From positions 1 through 64,000 of the forward strand of contig NZ_QYBB01000014.1 in NCBI RefSeq assembly GCF_004137685.1: 64,000 bases of DNA, written 5' to 3'. Below the pieces are notes generated by a model. It saw only the letters and a list, made by a program, of their open reading frames with translations, made no database searches and was not told where the DNA came from. Made by a program: the position numbers and the translations under genes. Position 1 is the first letter of the stretch, and every line of letters starts with the position of its first letter. Below, one piece after another: positions 1 to 6,579 of this stretch. The DNA comes from Lichenibacterium minor. Its GTDB lineage: Bacteria; Pseudomonadota; Alphaproteobacteria; Rhizobiales; Beijerinckiaceae.

Positions 1-165
1 ATCGGCCGCGGCCCGGGCCGGACCCCATACGTCGAGCAAGGCGAACAGCGCGGCGTCGGGGTGATCTGATCCCGCCAGGGCCGATGCACCCATCGGCAGG
101 GCGACCACGGCGCCAACGGCCGCGGTGGCGCCCAGCAGGGCGCGGCGCGTGACGGGGGCGTTCAC
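1..165 (-). CDS. Tat-signal protein, partial (cut by window edge)
   Basis: Only the N-terminal 55 codons are inside the window. The GTG start at 165 opens with a basic stretch containing Thr-Arg-Arg followed by a long Ala/Val/Leu run and an AxA-type cleavage region (about residues 6-28), a twin-arginine export signal. The GTG overlaps the TGA of the upstream gene (GTGA), which fixes the start and implies translational coupling. It is the last visible member of a row of four short exported proteins. The mature part is too short to assign a family. Confidence 0.6.
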   Translation of the reverse strand, partial: MNAPVTRRALLGATAAVGAVVALPMGASALAGSDHPDAALFALLDVWGPARAAAD

Positions 166-485
166 GCCTGACCTCCCACCAGCGGCACGCCGGCGGCCGA
201 CAGAATGACGGCGGCCCGGGTCGATGGCGCCGTGTTGACAAGGTCGCCCCACGACCGCCGCGTGTCGAACAGCGGCAGATCCGCATACCGGGTGTCGGTG
301 GTGGGCCGGTCGTAGATCTCGTGCTTCACCATGTGGTGCTCGAACAGCAGCCAGTCGGCGTACTCCACCAGCATCGGGCGGGTCACGGGAACGGCCGCCT
401 TGGTCGGCGCGCCGATGAGGGCGATCGACCCGCCGATCAGCGGGAGGGACGCGAGACCGCGAAGGAACGAGCGTCGTTCAAGCAT
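162..485 (-). CDS. small Tat-signal protein, unknown function
   Basis: A 107-residue protein. Residues 4-30 are a clear twin-arginine signal: Arg-Arg-Ser-Phe-Leu-Arg, then a hydrophobic segment and an Ala-rich end. The mature part is about 75 residues, polar and aromatic, with a Tyr-Ala-Asp-Trp-Leu-Leu segment and several His residues; I do not recognise a family. The stop overlaps the next gene by GTGA, and the start lies inside the end of the upstream gene (8-base overlap), so the four exported proteins form one transcription unit. The substrate or partner is unknown. Exported cargo next to a prophage could be lysis- or envelope-related, but nothing in the sequence shows it. Confidence 0.65.
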   Translation of the reverse strand: MLERRSFLRGLASLPLIGGSIALIGAPTKAAVPVTRPMLVEYADWLLFEHHMVKHEIYDRPTTDTRYADLPLFDTRRSWGDLVNTAPSTRAAVILSAAGVPLVGGQA

Positions 486-873
486 GATGACCTCCGGTGA
501 GGGTTGAGGCCGCGCCGAGGAGGCGCAGCACGTCGCGAGCGAGCGAGATGCCGATGCGGTCGCAATGGTCGAAGTCTTCCTCGATCGGGGCCCGCAGGAG
601 GGCGCCGGCCTTCGCCAGCATCCCGGCCAAATCTCGGGACGGCGCGTCGGCCAGGGCGTGGATGGCCTCCGTCACGAGATCGTCGAGCCGATTGAACTCG
701 GTGTCGTGCGGCGGCACGTCGCCCAGGTCGTGGCAGTAGCTTTCGAGGGCCGCAAAGCGCCGCTCGATGTCCGACACGAGGCCGGGCACGTCGGCCGCCA
801 GCGACCCGGGCGCCGATGAGATGCCGACCGGCGGCAGCACCAGCGCCGACAGGAGGGGGAAGAGGTCACGCAT
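478..873 (-). CDS. small exported protein, paralogue of the gene at 866-1267
   Basis: A 131-residue protein. The first ~27 residues are hydrophobic with a proline kink and an Ala-rich end, a weak Sec-like signal without twin arginines. The mature part resembles that of the protein encoded at 866-1267: both carry a central acidic helix, a shared Asp-Leu-Ala-Gly-(Met/Val)-Leu-Ala-Lys-Ala block and a final Ile-x-x-Ser-Leu-x-x-Asp-(Val/Leu)-(Leu/Val)-Arg-Leu block near the C-terminus. This suggests tandem duplication followed by loss of the RR pair in this copy. It overlaps both neighbours by 8 bases. Function unknown. Confidence 0.65.
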   Translation of the reverse strand: MRDLFPLLSALVLPPVGISSAPGSLAADVPGLVSDIERRFAALESYCHDLGDVPPHDTEFNRLDDLVTEAIHALADAPSRDLAGMLAKAGALLRAPIEEDFDHCDRIGISLARDVLRLLGAASTLTGGHHA

Positions 874-1267
874 CCGCGCCTCCCCCGAATAGCCGCACGA
901 GGTCGGCCGTGAGGCTGTCGGCGATGCCGTTGACGCAGTTGGCCACCGGTTGCACCTGGGCTGCGCGCGCCTTGGCGAGCACGCCCGCCAGCGTATCGGC
1001 CGGCGTCTCCACCATCTCCTCTTCGAGTGGCGTGAAGCGCTCGATGAGGGCGTCCCACTCGGGCAGGTCCTCCGCCTGTTCGTGCGTGGCGGACAGGACG
1101 CTCAGCCTGTCGTCGGTCGCCTGTATCTCGGCCGCGATGGCGACGAGACGCCGATCTTTGGCCGACAGGGCGGGCGCGGCTTGGACGGCAGCGGTGCCGG
1201 CCCCGAGCCCCAGCGCCGTGGCTGCGGAGGTTGCCAGCGCTTGGCGGCGCGTGACGGCGGGGCTCAC
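866..1267 (-). CDS. small Tat-signal protein, unknown function
   Basis: 133 residues from the GTG at 1267, chosen because it overlaps the TGA of the upstream gene (GTGA) and places a standard signal at the N-terminus: Thr-Arg-Arg-Gln, a 20-residue Ala/Leu/Gly core and an AxA-like site. A longer reading frame continues upstream but would bury the signal. The mature part is helical and acidic with one Cys and shares sequence blocks with the product of 478-873. No known domain recognised. Confidence 0.65.
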   Translation of the reverse strand: MSPAVTRRQALATSAATALGLGAGTAAVQAAPALSAKDRRLVAIAAEIQATDDRLSVLSATHEQAEDLPEWDALIERFTPLEEEMVETPADTLAGVLAKARAAQVQPVANCVNGIADSLTADLVRLFGGGADA

Positions 1268-1515
1268 AGCGCGCCCCGCACGATGTCCTGCCGCGCCTCG
1301 CGGGGCAGCAGGGCCAGATGGTCGAGCGCCGTCAGCGGTTCGGGCGGCTCGACGTCCGGCAACGCCGTGTCCAGCGTCGGCAGCAGAACCCGCACGGGGA
1401 CGGCGGGCCGCGGCATGTCGGGGCGGGTCCAGCGCTTGCGGCCGGTGCGCCCGAGGTCGGGACGGGGCGGAGAGGATGGCGGCGGGGCAAAGCTCCGCCC
1501 TTCGCGCTTCTGCAT
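1264..1515 (-). CDS. hypothetical protein, Pro/Arg-rich
   Basis: 83 residues, rich in Pro and Arg in the first half, with a short helical C-terminal part (Leu-Asp-His-Leu-Ala-Leu-Leu-Pro). No recognisable domain. It is supported mainly by its GTGA overlap with the downstream Tat-signal gene and by the compact packing of the whole leftward cluster. Composition alone would not distinguish it from a chance frame. Confidence 0.45.
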   Translation of the reverse strand: MQKREGRSFAPPPSSPPRPDLGRTGRKRWTRPDMPRPAVPVRVLLPTLDTALPDVEPPEPLTALDHLALLPREARQDIVRGAL

Positions 1516-1595
1516 GTTCGGATTTCCTAGTGGTGGTGGAAGGGGTGGCTGCGCCGGTCAGGCAGCGGCGAAGGGGATCAGGGGCGCGAGGTCGC

Positions 1596-1802
1596 TCAGC
1601 GGCCGACGGGGTCGAGTAGGTCGGCGACGCGGCGGGCGGCGCGGCCAACGGCCTGCCACGACCCGCGCGGAGCCACAGGGGCGTCGTCGAGGTCGAAAGG
1701 GCCGAACACCGCGGCCCGGCGCGCCAGGGCGTCGGACAGCGACGGCAGCGGCGCCGGTGGCGGGAAAACGGGCGTGCGGGGTCGTTCACGCGTCAGGGGC
1801 AT
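1596..1802 (-). CDS. hypothetical protein
   Basis: 68 residues, Pro-rich N-terminus and an Ala/Arg-rich helical C-terminus. It lies in the leftward cluster of short genes, 80 bases from its downstream neighbour. No family recognised. The alternative leftward frame at 1786-1971 overlaps a better-supported small gene (1866-2036) and was not chosen. Confidence 0.4.
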   Translation of the reverse strand: MPLTRERPRTPVFPPPAPLPSLSDALARRAAVFGPFDLDDAPVAPRGSWQAVGRAARRVADLLDPVGR

Positions 1803-1865
1803 GTCGAAGAACTCCAGCGATGTCGGGGATGGTGGTCGGGCCGCGCCCTTGGGCTGCGGCGAAGG

Positions 1866-2036
1866 TCAGTAGGCGGCGAAGCGGAACCGGCTCGGGCCGT
1901 CCGGGCGCACGCGGGCGAGGACGAAGGGACGGGCGGTGTTCAGCGCCCAGAAGGGCGACGTGCGCAGCCATACCGCGGTGAGGCAGGCCAGGGCCGCAGC
2001 GACGGCGCAGCGGGTGATGTCAGGGTCGAAGGGCAT
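1866..2036 (-). CDS. hypothetical 56-residue protein with one hydrophobic segment
   Basis: A short ORF from ATG 2036 to TGA 1866. Residues ~9-21 are hydrophobic (Ala/Leu/Cys/Val) and the rest is aromatic and basic, ending in Arg-Phe-Arg-Phe-Ala-Ala-Tyr. It could be a single-pass membrane peptide. It is supported by its position in the leftward cluster and by protein-like composition; no homologue recognised. Confidence 0.45.
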   Translation of the reverse strand: MPFDPDITRCAVAAALACLTAVWLRTSPFWALNTARPFVLARVRPDGPSRFRFAAY

Positions 2037-2081
2037 AGGGGTGGGCTCCAGAGGCAGGCGCCAACCCGGCGCCGAAAAGGT

Positions 2082-2270
2082 TCAGGCCGCGCGGCGGTGA
2101 CGCTCGCGGCGGACGTCGTGAGCGATGCGGCCGCGCAACTCGCGCAGGGCCTCGTCGCTCAGCACGTCGAAGGGGATCGGGCTCGAGCCCAGCTTGAGCC
2201 GGTACTGCGGCCGGGCGGACGCCCAAGGCTCCAGGCCGGCGACGAGGCGGACGCGTTGAGCGGCGCTCAC
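2082..2270 (-). CDS. hypothetical 62-residue protein
   Basis: Starts at the GTG at 2270, which overlaps the TGA of the upstream gene (GTGA). The sequence is protein-like: an N-terminal amphipathic part, a middle segment with Pro-Ile-Pro-Phe-Asp-Val-Leu, then a charged helix of Leu-Arg-Glu-Leu-Arg-Gly-Arg-Ile type and a basic C-terminus. No known domain. A longer frame extends upstream, but the coupled start is preferred. Confidence 0.5.
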   Translation of the reverse strand: MSAAQRVRLVAGLEPWASARPQYRLKLGSSPIPFDVLSDEALRELRGRIAHDVRRERHRRAA

Positions 2271-2668
2271 AGCCGCAGCCCCATGGCGGCGGCACGGGCG
2301 TCGATGGCGGACAGCTCGACCACCATGCGGCGGGTGCTGTCGATCATCAGCGCGGAGGTGCGCTCGGCCAGGATGGCGGAATGGGCGGCAGGCAGCGCGG
2401 CCATGGTGGCGTCGCGCTCGTGGCACCAGCGCTGCGTCTGCGCCGTCGACCACGCCGACCGGAGGGCGTCACGGAGCGCGATCTTGTAGCGGCGGACCCG
2501 GCCGCGGCGGGCGGCGTCGGCGACGTCGTCGCGCGCCAGGTCGTGGGCGAGGCGCATCACGGCGCCGGAGTCGCAGCGGCCGGCTGCGGTGAGGAGATGC
2601 GGGCGGGGTGGGGTGCGGGTTGACCGCGCGGCGGGAGGTAATGAGCGAAGGGGAGTGGGGTTCGGCAT
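2267..2668 (-). CDS. hypothetical phage-type protein
   Basis: 133 residues from ATG 2668; earlier in-frame ATGs lie in the divergent control region. The core (residues ~35-110) is helical with the pattern Gly-x-Val-Met-Arg-x-Ala-His-x-Leu-Ala-Arg and a later Ala-Leu-Arg-x-Ala-Trp, a composition I associate with small prophage proteins of Rhizobiales that sit beside repressors. It is the first gene of the leftward cluster and is divergent from the regulator operon starting at 2790. Function not known. Confidence 0.5.
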   Translation of the reverse strand: MPNPTPLRSLPPAARSTRTPPRPHLLTAAGRCDSGAVMRLAHDLARDDVADAARRGRVRRYKIALRDALRSAWSTAQTQRWCHERDATMAALPAAHSAILAERTSALMIDSTRRMVVELSAIDARAAAMGLRL

Positions 2669-2789
2669 GGCCCTTTGCCTCGTTCGTTGACGGGTCAGAC
2701 GTTGCCCGCTAACGTGCAATTTATGGCGCGCATCCGGTAAGCGTGTCAACACCCATCGAGCAAATTTTTACACGTTGAGGGCAAGCGGT
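2669..2789. promoter_or_regulatory. divergent control region between two prophage operons
   Basis: A 121-base gap between the leftward cluster and the rightward regulator operon, clearly richer in A+T than its flanks. It contains a small inverted repeat gtgt-ca-acac near 2743-2752, and two similar opposed motifs, cgtgcaattt near 2714-2723 and aaatttttacacg near 2762-2774 (reverse complement cgtgtaaaaattt). These are candidate half-sites for one of the HTH proteins encoded just downstream. No promoter hexamers can be called with certainty. Confidence 0.45.
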
Positions 2790-3092
2790 ATGCTGACGGG
2801 CGAACAACTCCGGGCAGCTCGGGCTATGCTGAAGGTCGAGCAAGGCGAGCTTTCCGAGCTGTCAGGTGTGTCGGTCGAGACGATCAAGCGCCTTGAGCGC
2901 ATGGACGGCCTGCTGTCCGCCAACAGCAAAACGCTCGACGCGCTCCAGCGGGCGCTTGAGGCGGATGGCGTGGTGTTTCTGCCCGAAAATGGGGGGCTGG
3001 CCGGGACGCGCCTTCGACGTGATCCACCCGCCAACATCAGAACCAGGATCGCGCGGGGTCGCAAGGTCGAGCAGAAGGACGGAGAGCGATGA
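2790..3092 (+). CDS. HTH (Cro/C1-like) transcriptional regulator
   Basis: 100 residues. Residues 3-60 fit an XRE/Cro-type helix-turn-helix: Leu-Arg-Ala-Ala-Arg-Ala-Met-Leu, then Glu-Leu-Ser-Gly-Val-Ser as the turn and Val-Glu-Thr-Ile-Lys-Arg-Leu-Glu as the recognition helix, then an Ala-Leu-Glu-Ala-Asp-Gly-Val-Val-Phe strand typical of the small alphaproteobacterial repressors. The C-terminus is basic. The ATG at 2790 is preferred over the TTG at 2775 because it begins the same Met-Leu-Thr-Gly-x-Gln motif as its paralogue at 3545. It heads an operon of nine overlapping genes and probably binds the adjacent divergent region. Confidence 0.85.
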   Translation: MLTGEQLRAARAMLKVEQGELSELSGVSVETIKRLERMDGLLSANSKTLDALQRALEADGVVFLPENGGLAGTRLRRDPPANIRTRIARGRKVEQKDGER

Positions 3093-3322
3093 TCTGGCTT
3101 CTGGTGCTGAACTTCTACGCGGCCCCACCTAACGCGGTAGACTGGAACGGCCCATGGAGCTTAGGGACATCCCGGATTAACGATAGGCAGTTTTCAACCG
3201 AAGCGCAGTGCCGGAACGCCGCCGTTCAGATCGTCGGACAGATGCATCAGGGGATGCTCGCGCCGATCCGGTTCAAATGCGTTTCTGTGGCCGCTGGCCT
3301 GTCGGTAAACGCGCCACGATGA
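3089..3322 (+). CDS. small possibly exported protein
   Basis: 77 residues. The first ~12 are hydrophobic (Ile-Trp-Leu-Leu-Val-Leu), suggesting a short signal or membrane anchor, followed by a domain with two Cys (about residues 41 and 64), a pattern of short two-Cys proteins in this group. The ATG overlaps the upstream TGA (ATGA), so it is coupled to the HTH gene. Function unknown. Confidence 0.55.
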   Translation: MIWLLVLNFYAAPPNAVDWNGPWSLGTSRINDRQFSTEAQCRNAAVQIVGQMHQGMLAPIRFKCVSVAAGLSVNAPR

Positions 3323-3408
3323 TCTGTCCCAACTCCCCCGAGGCCGCGGTCTTTGCCCTACTCCAGCACCGCGGCATCGCATCCGCTGTCGAGGTCGGCG
3401 CCGCATGA
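3319..3408 (+). CDS. very short ORF (29 codons) in the regulator operon
   Basis: ATG at 3319 overlaps the preceding TGA, and its own TGA overlaps the next ATG at 3405. The product is an amphipathic 29-residue peptide beginning Met-Ile-Cys-Pro. The only evidence is the unbroken chain of stop/start overlaps on both sides. It may be a real microprotein or merely a coupling bridge. Confidence 0.4.
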   Translation: MICPNSPEAAVFALLQHRGIASAVEVGAA

Positions 3409-3545
3409 CGCCGGGCGACGCCCGGTCCCGCTTGGTGCACCTGGAGAGCCTGCGGCACATCACGAGCCGGCAGGACATGCGTCTCGTTCCGCCGGCGAGG
3501 GGGTTCTTGATCACGAGCGAGGGGCGGCGGAGGGTGGAAAGGTGA
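3405..3545 (+). CDS. short basic ORF (46 codons) in the regulator operon
   Basis: Begins at the ATG overlapping the previous stop and ends with a TGA sharing its last base with the ATG of the next HTH gene (TGATG). The product is basic (many Arg) and includes Val-Pro-Pro-Ala-Arg-Gly-Phe-Leu-Ile, a pattern reminiscent of short phage proteins that end in a beta strand. No known domain. Confidence 0.45.
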   Translation: MTPGDARSRLVHLESLRHITSRQDMRLVPPARGFLITSEGRRRVER

Positions 3546-3772
3546 TGCTGACAGGCCCTCAAATCCGCGAAGCTCGCACCCTCTTGGGTCTGTCGCCGAG
3601 CAAGCTGGCAGATAAGGTCAGGGCTGTAACAACGGCGACAGTGAAGCGCGCCGAGGCTGATGCAATGCCGCCGATCGCGGACAGCCATCGCAAAGCGATC
3701 CAGCGGAAGCTGGAGGAACTCGGTGTCGAGTTCACCCCTGAAGGTCCTCGGCTGCGGAAGGTTGAGCCGTGA
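3545..3772 (+). CDS. small HTH transcriptional regulator
   Basis: 75 residues starting Met-Leu-Thr-Gly-Pro-Gln-Ile-Arg-Glu-Ala-Arg, the same opening as the product of 2790-3092. The HTH spans about residues 6-50, followed by Leu-Glu-Glu-Leu-Gly-Val-Glu-Phe-Thr-Pro-Glu-Gly, the closing strand of this repressor family. The start overlaps the upstream stop by one base, and the end overlaps the next GTG (GTGA). It is a second paralogue within one operon. Confidence 0.8.
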   Translation: MLTGPQIREARTLLGLSPSKLADKVRAVTTATVKRAEADAMPPIADSHRKAIQRKLEELGVEFTPEGPRLRKVEP

Positions 3773-4044
3773 CCATCACAGCTGCACAGATCCGCGGGGG
3801 CCGCCGGCTGCTGCGGCGATCGTCGGCCACCCTGTCAGCACAGGCAGGCGTCGGCTTCAGCGTCGTGCTGAAGGCGCAGCTCGATGCGGAGATCGGTTCC
3901 GTCGACACATTCTCACTGCGGGCCATCGAGGAAGCGCTGACGCGATCAGGCGTTCGGCTCACCGCTGGTGGCGGCGTCAGCCTGCAGAAGATGAAACCGA
4001 CCTCCATCAAGGCAACACACCCCGACAGGAGCCCAGATGTCTGA
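3769..4044 (+). CDS. divergent HTH-like regulator, third paralogue
   Basis: 91 residues from a GTG coupled to the previous stop. It keeps the family plan (Ala-Gln-Ile-Arg-Gly-Gly-Arg-Arg-Leu-Leu opening, a Leu-Ser-Ala-Gln-Ala-Gly-Val turn, and Ile-Glu-Glu-Ala-Leu-Thr-Arg-Ser-Gly-Val-Arg-Leu closing helix and strand), but the recognition helix is unusual (Phe-Ser-Val-Val-Leu-Lys), so DNA specificity has probably changed. It overlaps the following MucR-like gene by 8 bases. Confidence 0.7.
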   Translation: MTITAAQIRGGRRLLRRSSATLSAQAGVGFSVVLKAQLDAEIGSVDTFSLRAIEEALTRSGVRLTAGGGVSLQKMKPTSIKATHPDRSPDV

Positions 4045-4483
4045 CGAGACCTCAACGACCGAGCCGGCGACCGATCCGGCGACCGATCCCACTACACTCG
4101 CCGAGATGACCACCGAACTCGTGGCCGCCTACGTCACCAGGAATCACGTTAGGGCCGCCGAGCTGCCGAGCCTGATCTCGACGGTGCATGACGCGCTGGC
4201 CCGCCTGGCGCATGCGCCCGAGGCGGCGCCCGAGGCCGCCAAGCTGGTCCCGCCCGTGTCGATCAAGAAATCGGTGACCGACGACTACCTCATCAGCCTT
4301 GAGGACGGGAAGCAGTACCAGTCCCTCAAGCGCCACCTTTCGAAACGCGGCCTCACTCCGGCGGAGTACCGGACCAAGTGGGGCCTGCCGGCCGACTACC
4401 CCATGGTGGCCCCCGCCTACGCACGGAAGCGGAGCGAACTGGCGAAGAGCTACGGCTTAGGTAATTCACGGAGAAAGGGCTGA
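4037..4483 (+). CDS. MucR/Ros-family transcriptional regulator, element-borne, zinc-less
   Basis: 148 residues. An acidic, Thr-rich N-terminus (1-30) is followed by a helical part and the MucR DNA-binding domain at about 82-140, recognised by Pro-Pro-Val-Ser-Ile-Lys-Lys-Ser, Leu-Lys-Arg-His-Leu and Lys-Trp-Gly-Leu-Pro-x-Asp-Tyr-Pro-Met-Val-Ala-Pro. In classical Ros/MucR a Cys stands before Leu-Glu-Asp-Gly/Cys-Gly; here it is Ser, and the second His is also absent, so zinc should not bind. This matches the zinc-independent Ros homologues known from Mesorhizobium. MucR proteins are nucleoid-like global repressors of surface, motility and cell-cycle genes. The chromosomal copy at 50395 differs at only about 23 of ~130 aligned positions by eye. 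Confidence 0.9.
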   Translation: MSDETSTTEPATDPATDPTTLAEMTTELVAAYVTRNHVRAAELPSLISTVHDALARLAHAPEAAPEAAKLVPPVSIKKSVTDDYLISLEDGKQYQSLKRHLSKRGLTPAEYRTKWGLPADYPMVAPAYARKRSELAKSYGLGNSRRKG

Positions 4484-4944
4484 TGCGGGTACCTCGCATG
4501 CCGAAGGACGCGACGGGTGGTTCGCCTTCCGCCAAGCCCGAACGGATCAGGCGTACAGGGCGCAATCCCGAGTTTGAGGCCGCGCTCGGTGCTCGCATCC
4601 GGGCCCTGCGCGTTGCGGCTCGCGTGAGCCAGGGCACCATCGGCGAGGCGATCGGCATCAGCTTCCAGCAGGTTCAGAAATACGAGTCCGGCAAGGACCG
4701 CGTCACCGCCAGTACACTGCAGGCAATCGCTGTTGTCCTTGGTGTCCACCCCGGAGCCTTCTTCGACGATGAGGTGTCGGTATTGCCGTCGAGCAGGGTC
4801 GCGGACGTGCGGGAAGTCGTGAAAATGGGCCAACGCATTCAGCGCGTGAGAAACCCGACCGTGATGAAGCACCTTCTCTCGCTCGCCGACCTGCTCGCGG
4901 ATCCCGACGGAGAGCAGCCGGCCACACCCGATGGGACGCCCTGA
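4483..4944 (+). CDS. XRE-family transcriptional regulator
   Basis: 153 residues. The HTH lies at about 34-88: Ile-Arg-Ala-Leu-Arg, Val-Ser-Gln-Gly-Thr-Ile-Gly, and Ser-Phe-Gln-Gln-Val-Gln-Lys-Tyr-Glu-Ser-Gly-Lys-Asp-Arg-Val, the signature of the Rhizobiales SinR-like regulators. A short helical C-terminal part follows. The start shares one base with the stop of the MucR-like gene (TGATG). It is the largest of the five regulators in the operon and a candidate lysogeny repressor, but the sequence does not show which gene is the true CI equivalent. Confidence 0.85.
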   Translation: MRVPRMPKDATGGSPSAKPERIRRTGRNPEFEAALGARIRALRVAARVSQGTIGEAIGISFQQVQKYESGKDRVTASTLQAIAVVLGVHPGAFFDDEVSVLPSSRVADVREVVKMGQRIQRVRNPTVMKHLLSLADLLADPDGEQPATPDGTP

Positions 4945-4946
4945 CG

Positions 4947-5174
4947 GTGCGCCGTCCGCACGTCTACGAACGCACCGCGCCTCGGGCCCGGTCAGAAGCG
5001 ACGCCGCAAGCCGCCCGCCCGGCTGAAGTCTCGCGCTGGATCTCCCGCAGCCTGCCGCACATGATCGACGAGGCCAGGGCTGCAGGGCTCGACCGGCTCG
5101 CCGACGCGCTGGAGGTGGCGAGGGCCGAGGCGGAGACGGTGGTGGGCCAGCCGGGGATGGTGGTGGAGCGGTAA
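4947..5174 (+). CDS. hypothetical 75-residue protein
   Basis: Begins at a GTG two bases after the previous stop. The N-terminus is basic and Pro/Ala-rich; residues ~30-65 form a helix with Ser-Leu-Pro-His-Met-Ile-Asp-Glu-Ala-Arg and Leu-Ala-Asp-Ala-Leu-Glu-Val-Ala-Arg. It resembles short conserved rhizobial proteins found behind XRE genes, but I cannot name the family. It closes the nine-gene operon. Confidence 0.6.
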   Translation: MRRPHVYERTAPRARSEATPQAARPAEVSRWISRSLPHMIDEARAAGLDRLADALEVARAEAETVVGQPGMVVER

Positions 5175-5340
5175 AAGGAAAACACCCGCGCTGGGGTCGC
5201 CAGGCGGGCGCCCGAACCACGACCCCGCCGCCATCGGCGCCCCGCGCGGCGAGGCCGTGGTGGCGACGTGTTCGACCGCCGCCGGACGGCAAGGGACCAT
5301 GCCGCCCGCGTGATCCGCAAGGGGTGGAAACGCGAAATCG

Positions 5341-5368
5341 CCCCGCTCGCCGGTGAGGGCGAGCGGGG
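5341..5368 (+). terminator. strong hairpin downstream of the regulator operon
   Basis: An 11-base perfect stem, ccccgctcgcc / ggcgagcgggg, with a 6-base loop, in the 277-base gap (5175-5451) after the regulator operon. No U-run follows, so it is either a Rho-assisted terminator or an RNA-stability element. The rest of this gap shows no convincing gene. Confidence 0.5.
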
Positions 5369-5451
5369 AAGAAGCCAGCGCGCAGGTTCGCGCCGCAGTT
5401 GGCAGATCGCCGAATCATCGATAAAGCGGCGCAACGCCTCTGAGTTGTCTT

Positions 5452-6561
5452 ATGCCCGAAATCGACCTCGCACTGCGCGTCCTTCCCGCTGACCACCAAG
5501 TCTTTTTCGCTCGGCCGGGCATTCAGTACCGGCTCTATCGGGAGGTGACGGAGCAGAAGGTCGTAGTGCCGGACCTTCCCGCCCTCGACCTTGCCGATGG
5601 CGTGCCGCTCGATCGGCAGGATCGAGTGATGAGCCGGATCCATCGTGCTCGGAAGCTGCGTGGATGGCACCGATCGGGCCGTATCGCAGACGAACCTAGC
5701 CGTGATCTAAACGACTATGACGACGTCGCGAGCGGCATCCGTGATGCGCAGTTCAGGGGTGTGGTCGACGGCTACTTCTCCAAAGCCAAGCGGGGCGACA
5801 TGGTCCTCGTCGTGCCGAGCGCCTTCAGCGATCCCGCATTCATCGGAGAGTTCGCAGAGGACGGCGACCAGTATGCGTCGTTCCGGGCTCCGAGCGTCTA
5901 TGGGGACGACCCACTCGTCGGACGTCGTGTCGAGTGGCTGGCCAAGATCCCCAAACGCGAACTCGCTAGCGACATCCTCGACATTGTAGCCAAGCCCAAT
6001 GCCTTCGTGCTGCTGCCGCGGTCTGTGCGCGCGGGCCTCTATGATCTGGCGTACTCTGCGTATTCGATTGAGGACTCGTTCACCGCTCGCCTCGAGGTGA
6101 CCGACGAAACGTTCAGCTCGTTCGACGACCTGCTTATCCAGGCCTTTATCAACTTCGTGGCGGCCAACACGCAGGCCGTCTCTGAGGGCAAGGAGGTTGC
6201 CTCTTTCGAGCGCGGTGCGTTCATGGAGTCGGGCGACTTCACCCCTGACCTGCGCGCGGAGATCCACTCCCCCGGCTTCCTGAGCATATCGTCAAGGAAG
6301 GTCACACCCCTCGTCGCGGTTGTAATGTTGGCTGCAGCGATCCACATTGGGCCCGCCGCTTTTGCAGCGGCGCAGGATGGAACACTGCGGATAGGGAGCG
6401 CGTCAGCTCCGGCAGGTGACGCCTGCGTGGCTGAAGTCCGGGAGCAAGCCATACGGCAGATTCAGCTTCTCGGACTAGACCGGTGGGCAGTGGCTTGCGA
6501 AAAGGCGAAAAGGGCCGCTCAGCACACCGGGCTGAACGGCCCGACCCACGTACGTCCATGA
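5452..6561 (+). CDS. membrane-anchored protein with PUA/EVE-like (Mrr N-terminal-type) domain
   Basis: 369 residues. Residues ~95-190 contain Gly-Asp-Met-Val-Leu-Val-Val-Pro-Ser, then Phe-Ile-Gly-Glu-Phe, then Arg-Arg-Val-Glu-Trp-Leu-Ala-Lys-Ile-Pro-Lys-Arg-Glu-Leu. This order (GD-hydrophobic-P, small beta strands, R-V-E-W, I-P) recalls the PUA/EVE-like sensor domain found on Mrr-type restriction proteins. A hydrophobic segment at ~286-308 looks like a membrane span, followed by ~60 residues with two Cys. The gene has mixed codon use and is less G+C-rich than the chromosome. It is 18 bases upstream of another membrane-protein gene, likely the same operon. A defence role is only an inference; no nuclease motif is visible. 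Confidence 0.6.
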   Translation: MPEIDLALRVLPADHQVFFARPGIQYRLYREVTEQKVVVPDLPALDLADGVPLDRQDRVMSRIHRARKLRGWHRSGRIADEPSRDLNDYDDVASGIRDAQFRGVVDGYFSKAKRGDMVLVVPSAFSDPAFIGEFAEDGDQYASFRAPSVYGDDPLVGRRVEWLAKIPKRELASDILDIVAKPNAFVLLPRSVRAGLYDLAYSAYSIEDSFTARLEVTDETFSSFDDLLIQAFINFVAANTQAVSEGKEVASFERGAFMESGDFTPDLRAEIHSPGFLSISSRKVTPLVAVVMLAAAIHIGPAAFAAAQDGTLRIGSASAPAGDACVAEVREQAIRQIQLLGLDRWAVACEKAKRAAQHTGLNGPTHVRP

Positions 6562-6579
6562 GGAGGGGAGCACATCGCC

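Noticed and set aside
1786..1971. 61-codon minus-strand frame
   Set aside because: Overlaps both the 56-residue gene at 1866-2036 and the 1596-1802 gene in other frames; product is Arg/Pro-rich.
4450..5670. 406-codon minus-strand frame across the regulator operon
   Set aside because: Runs antisense through two clear HTH genes and a hairpin region; composition is that of a chance frame.
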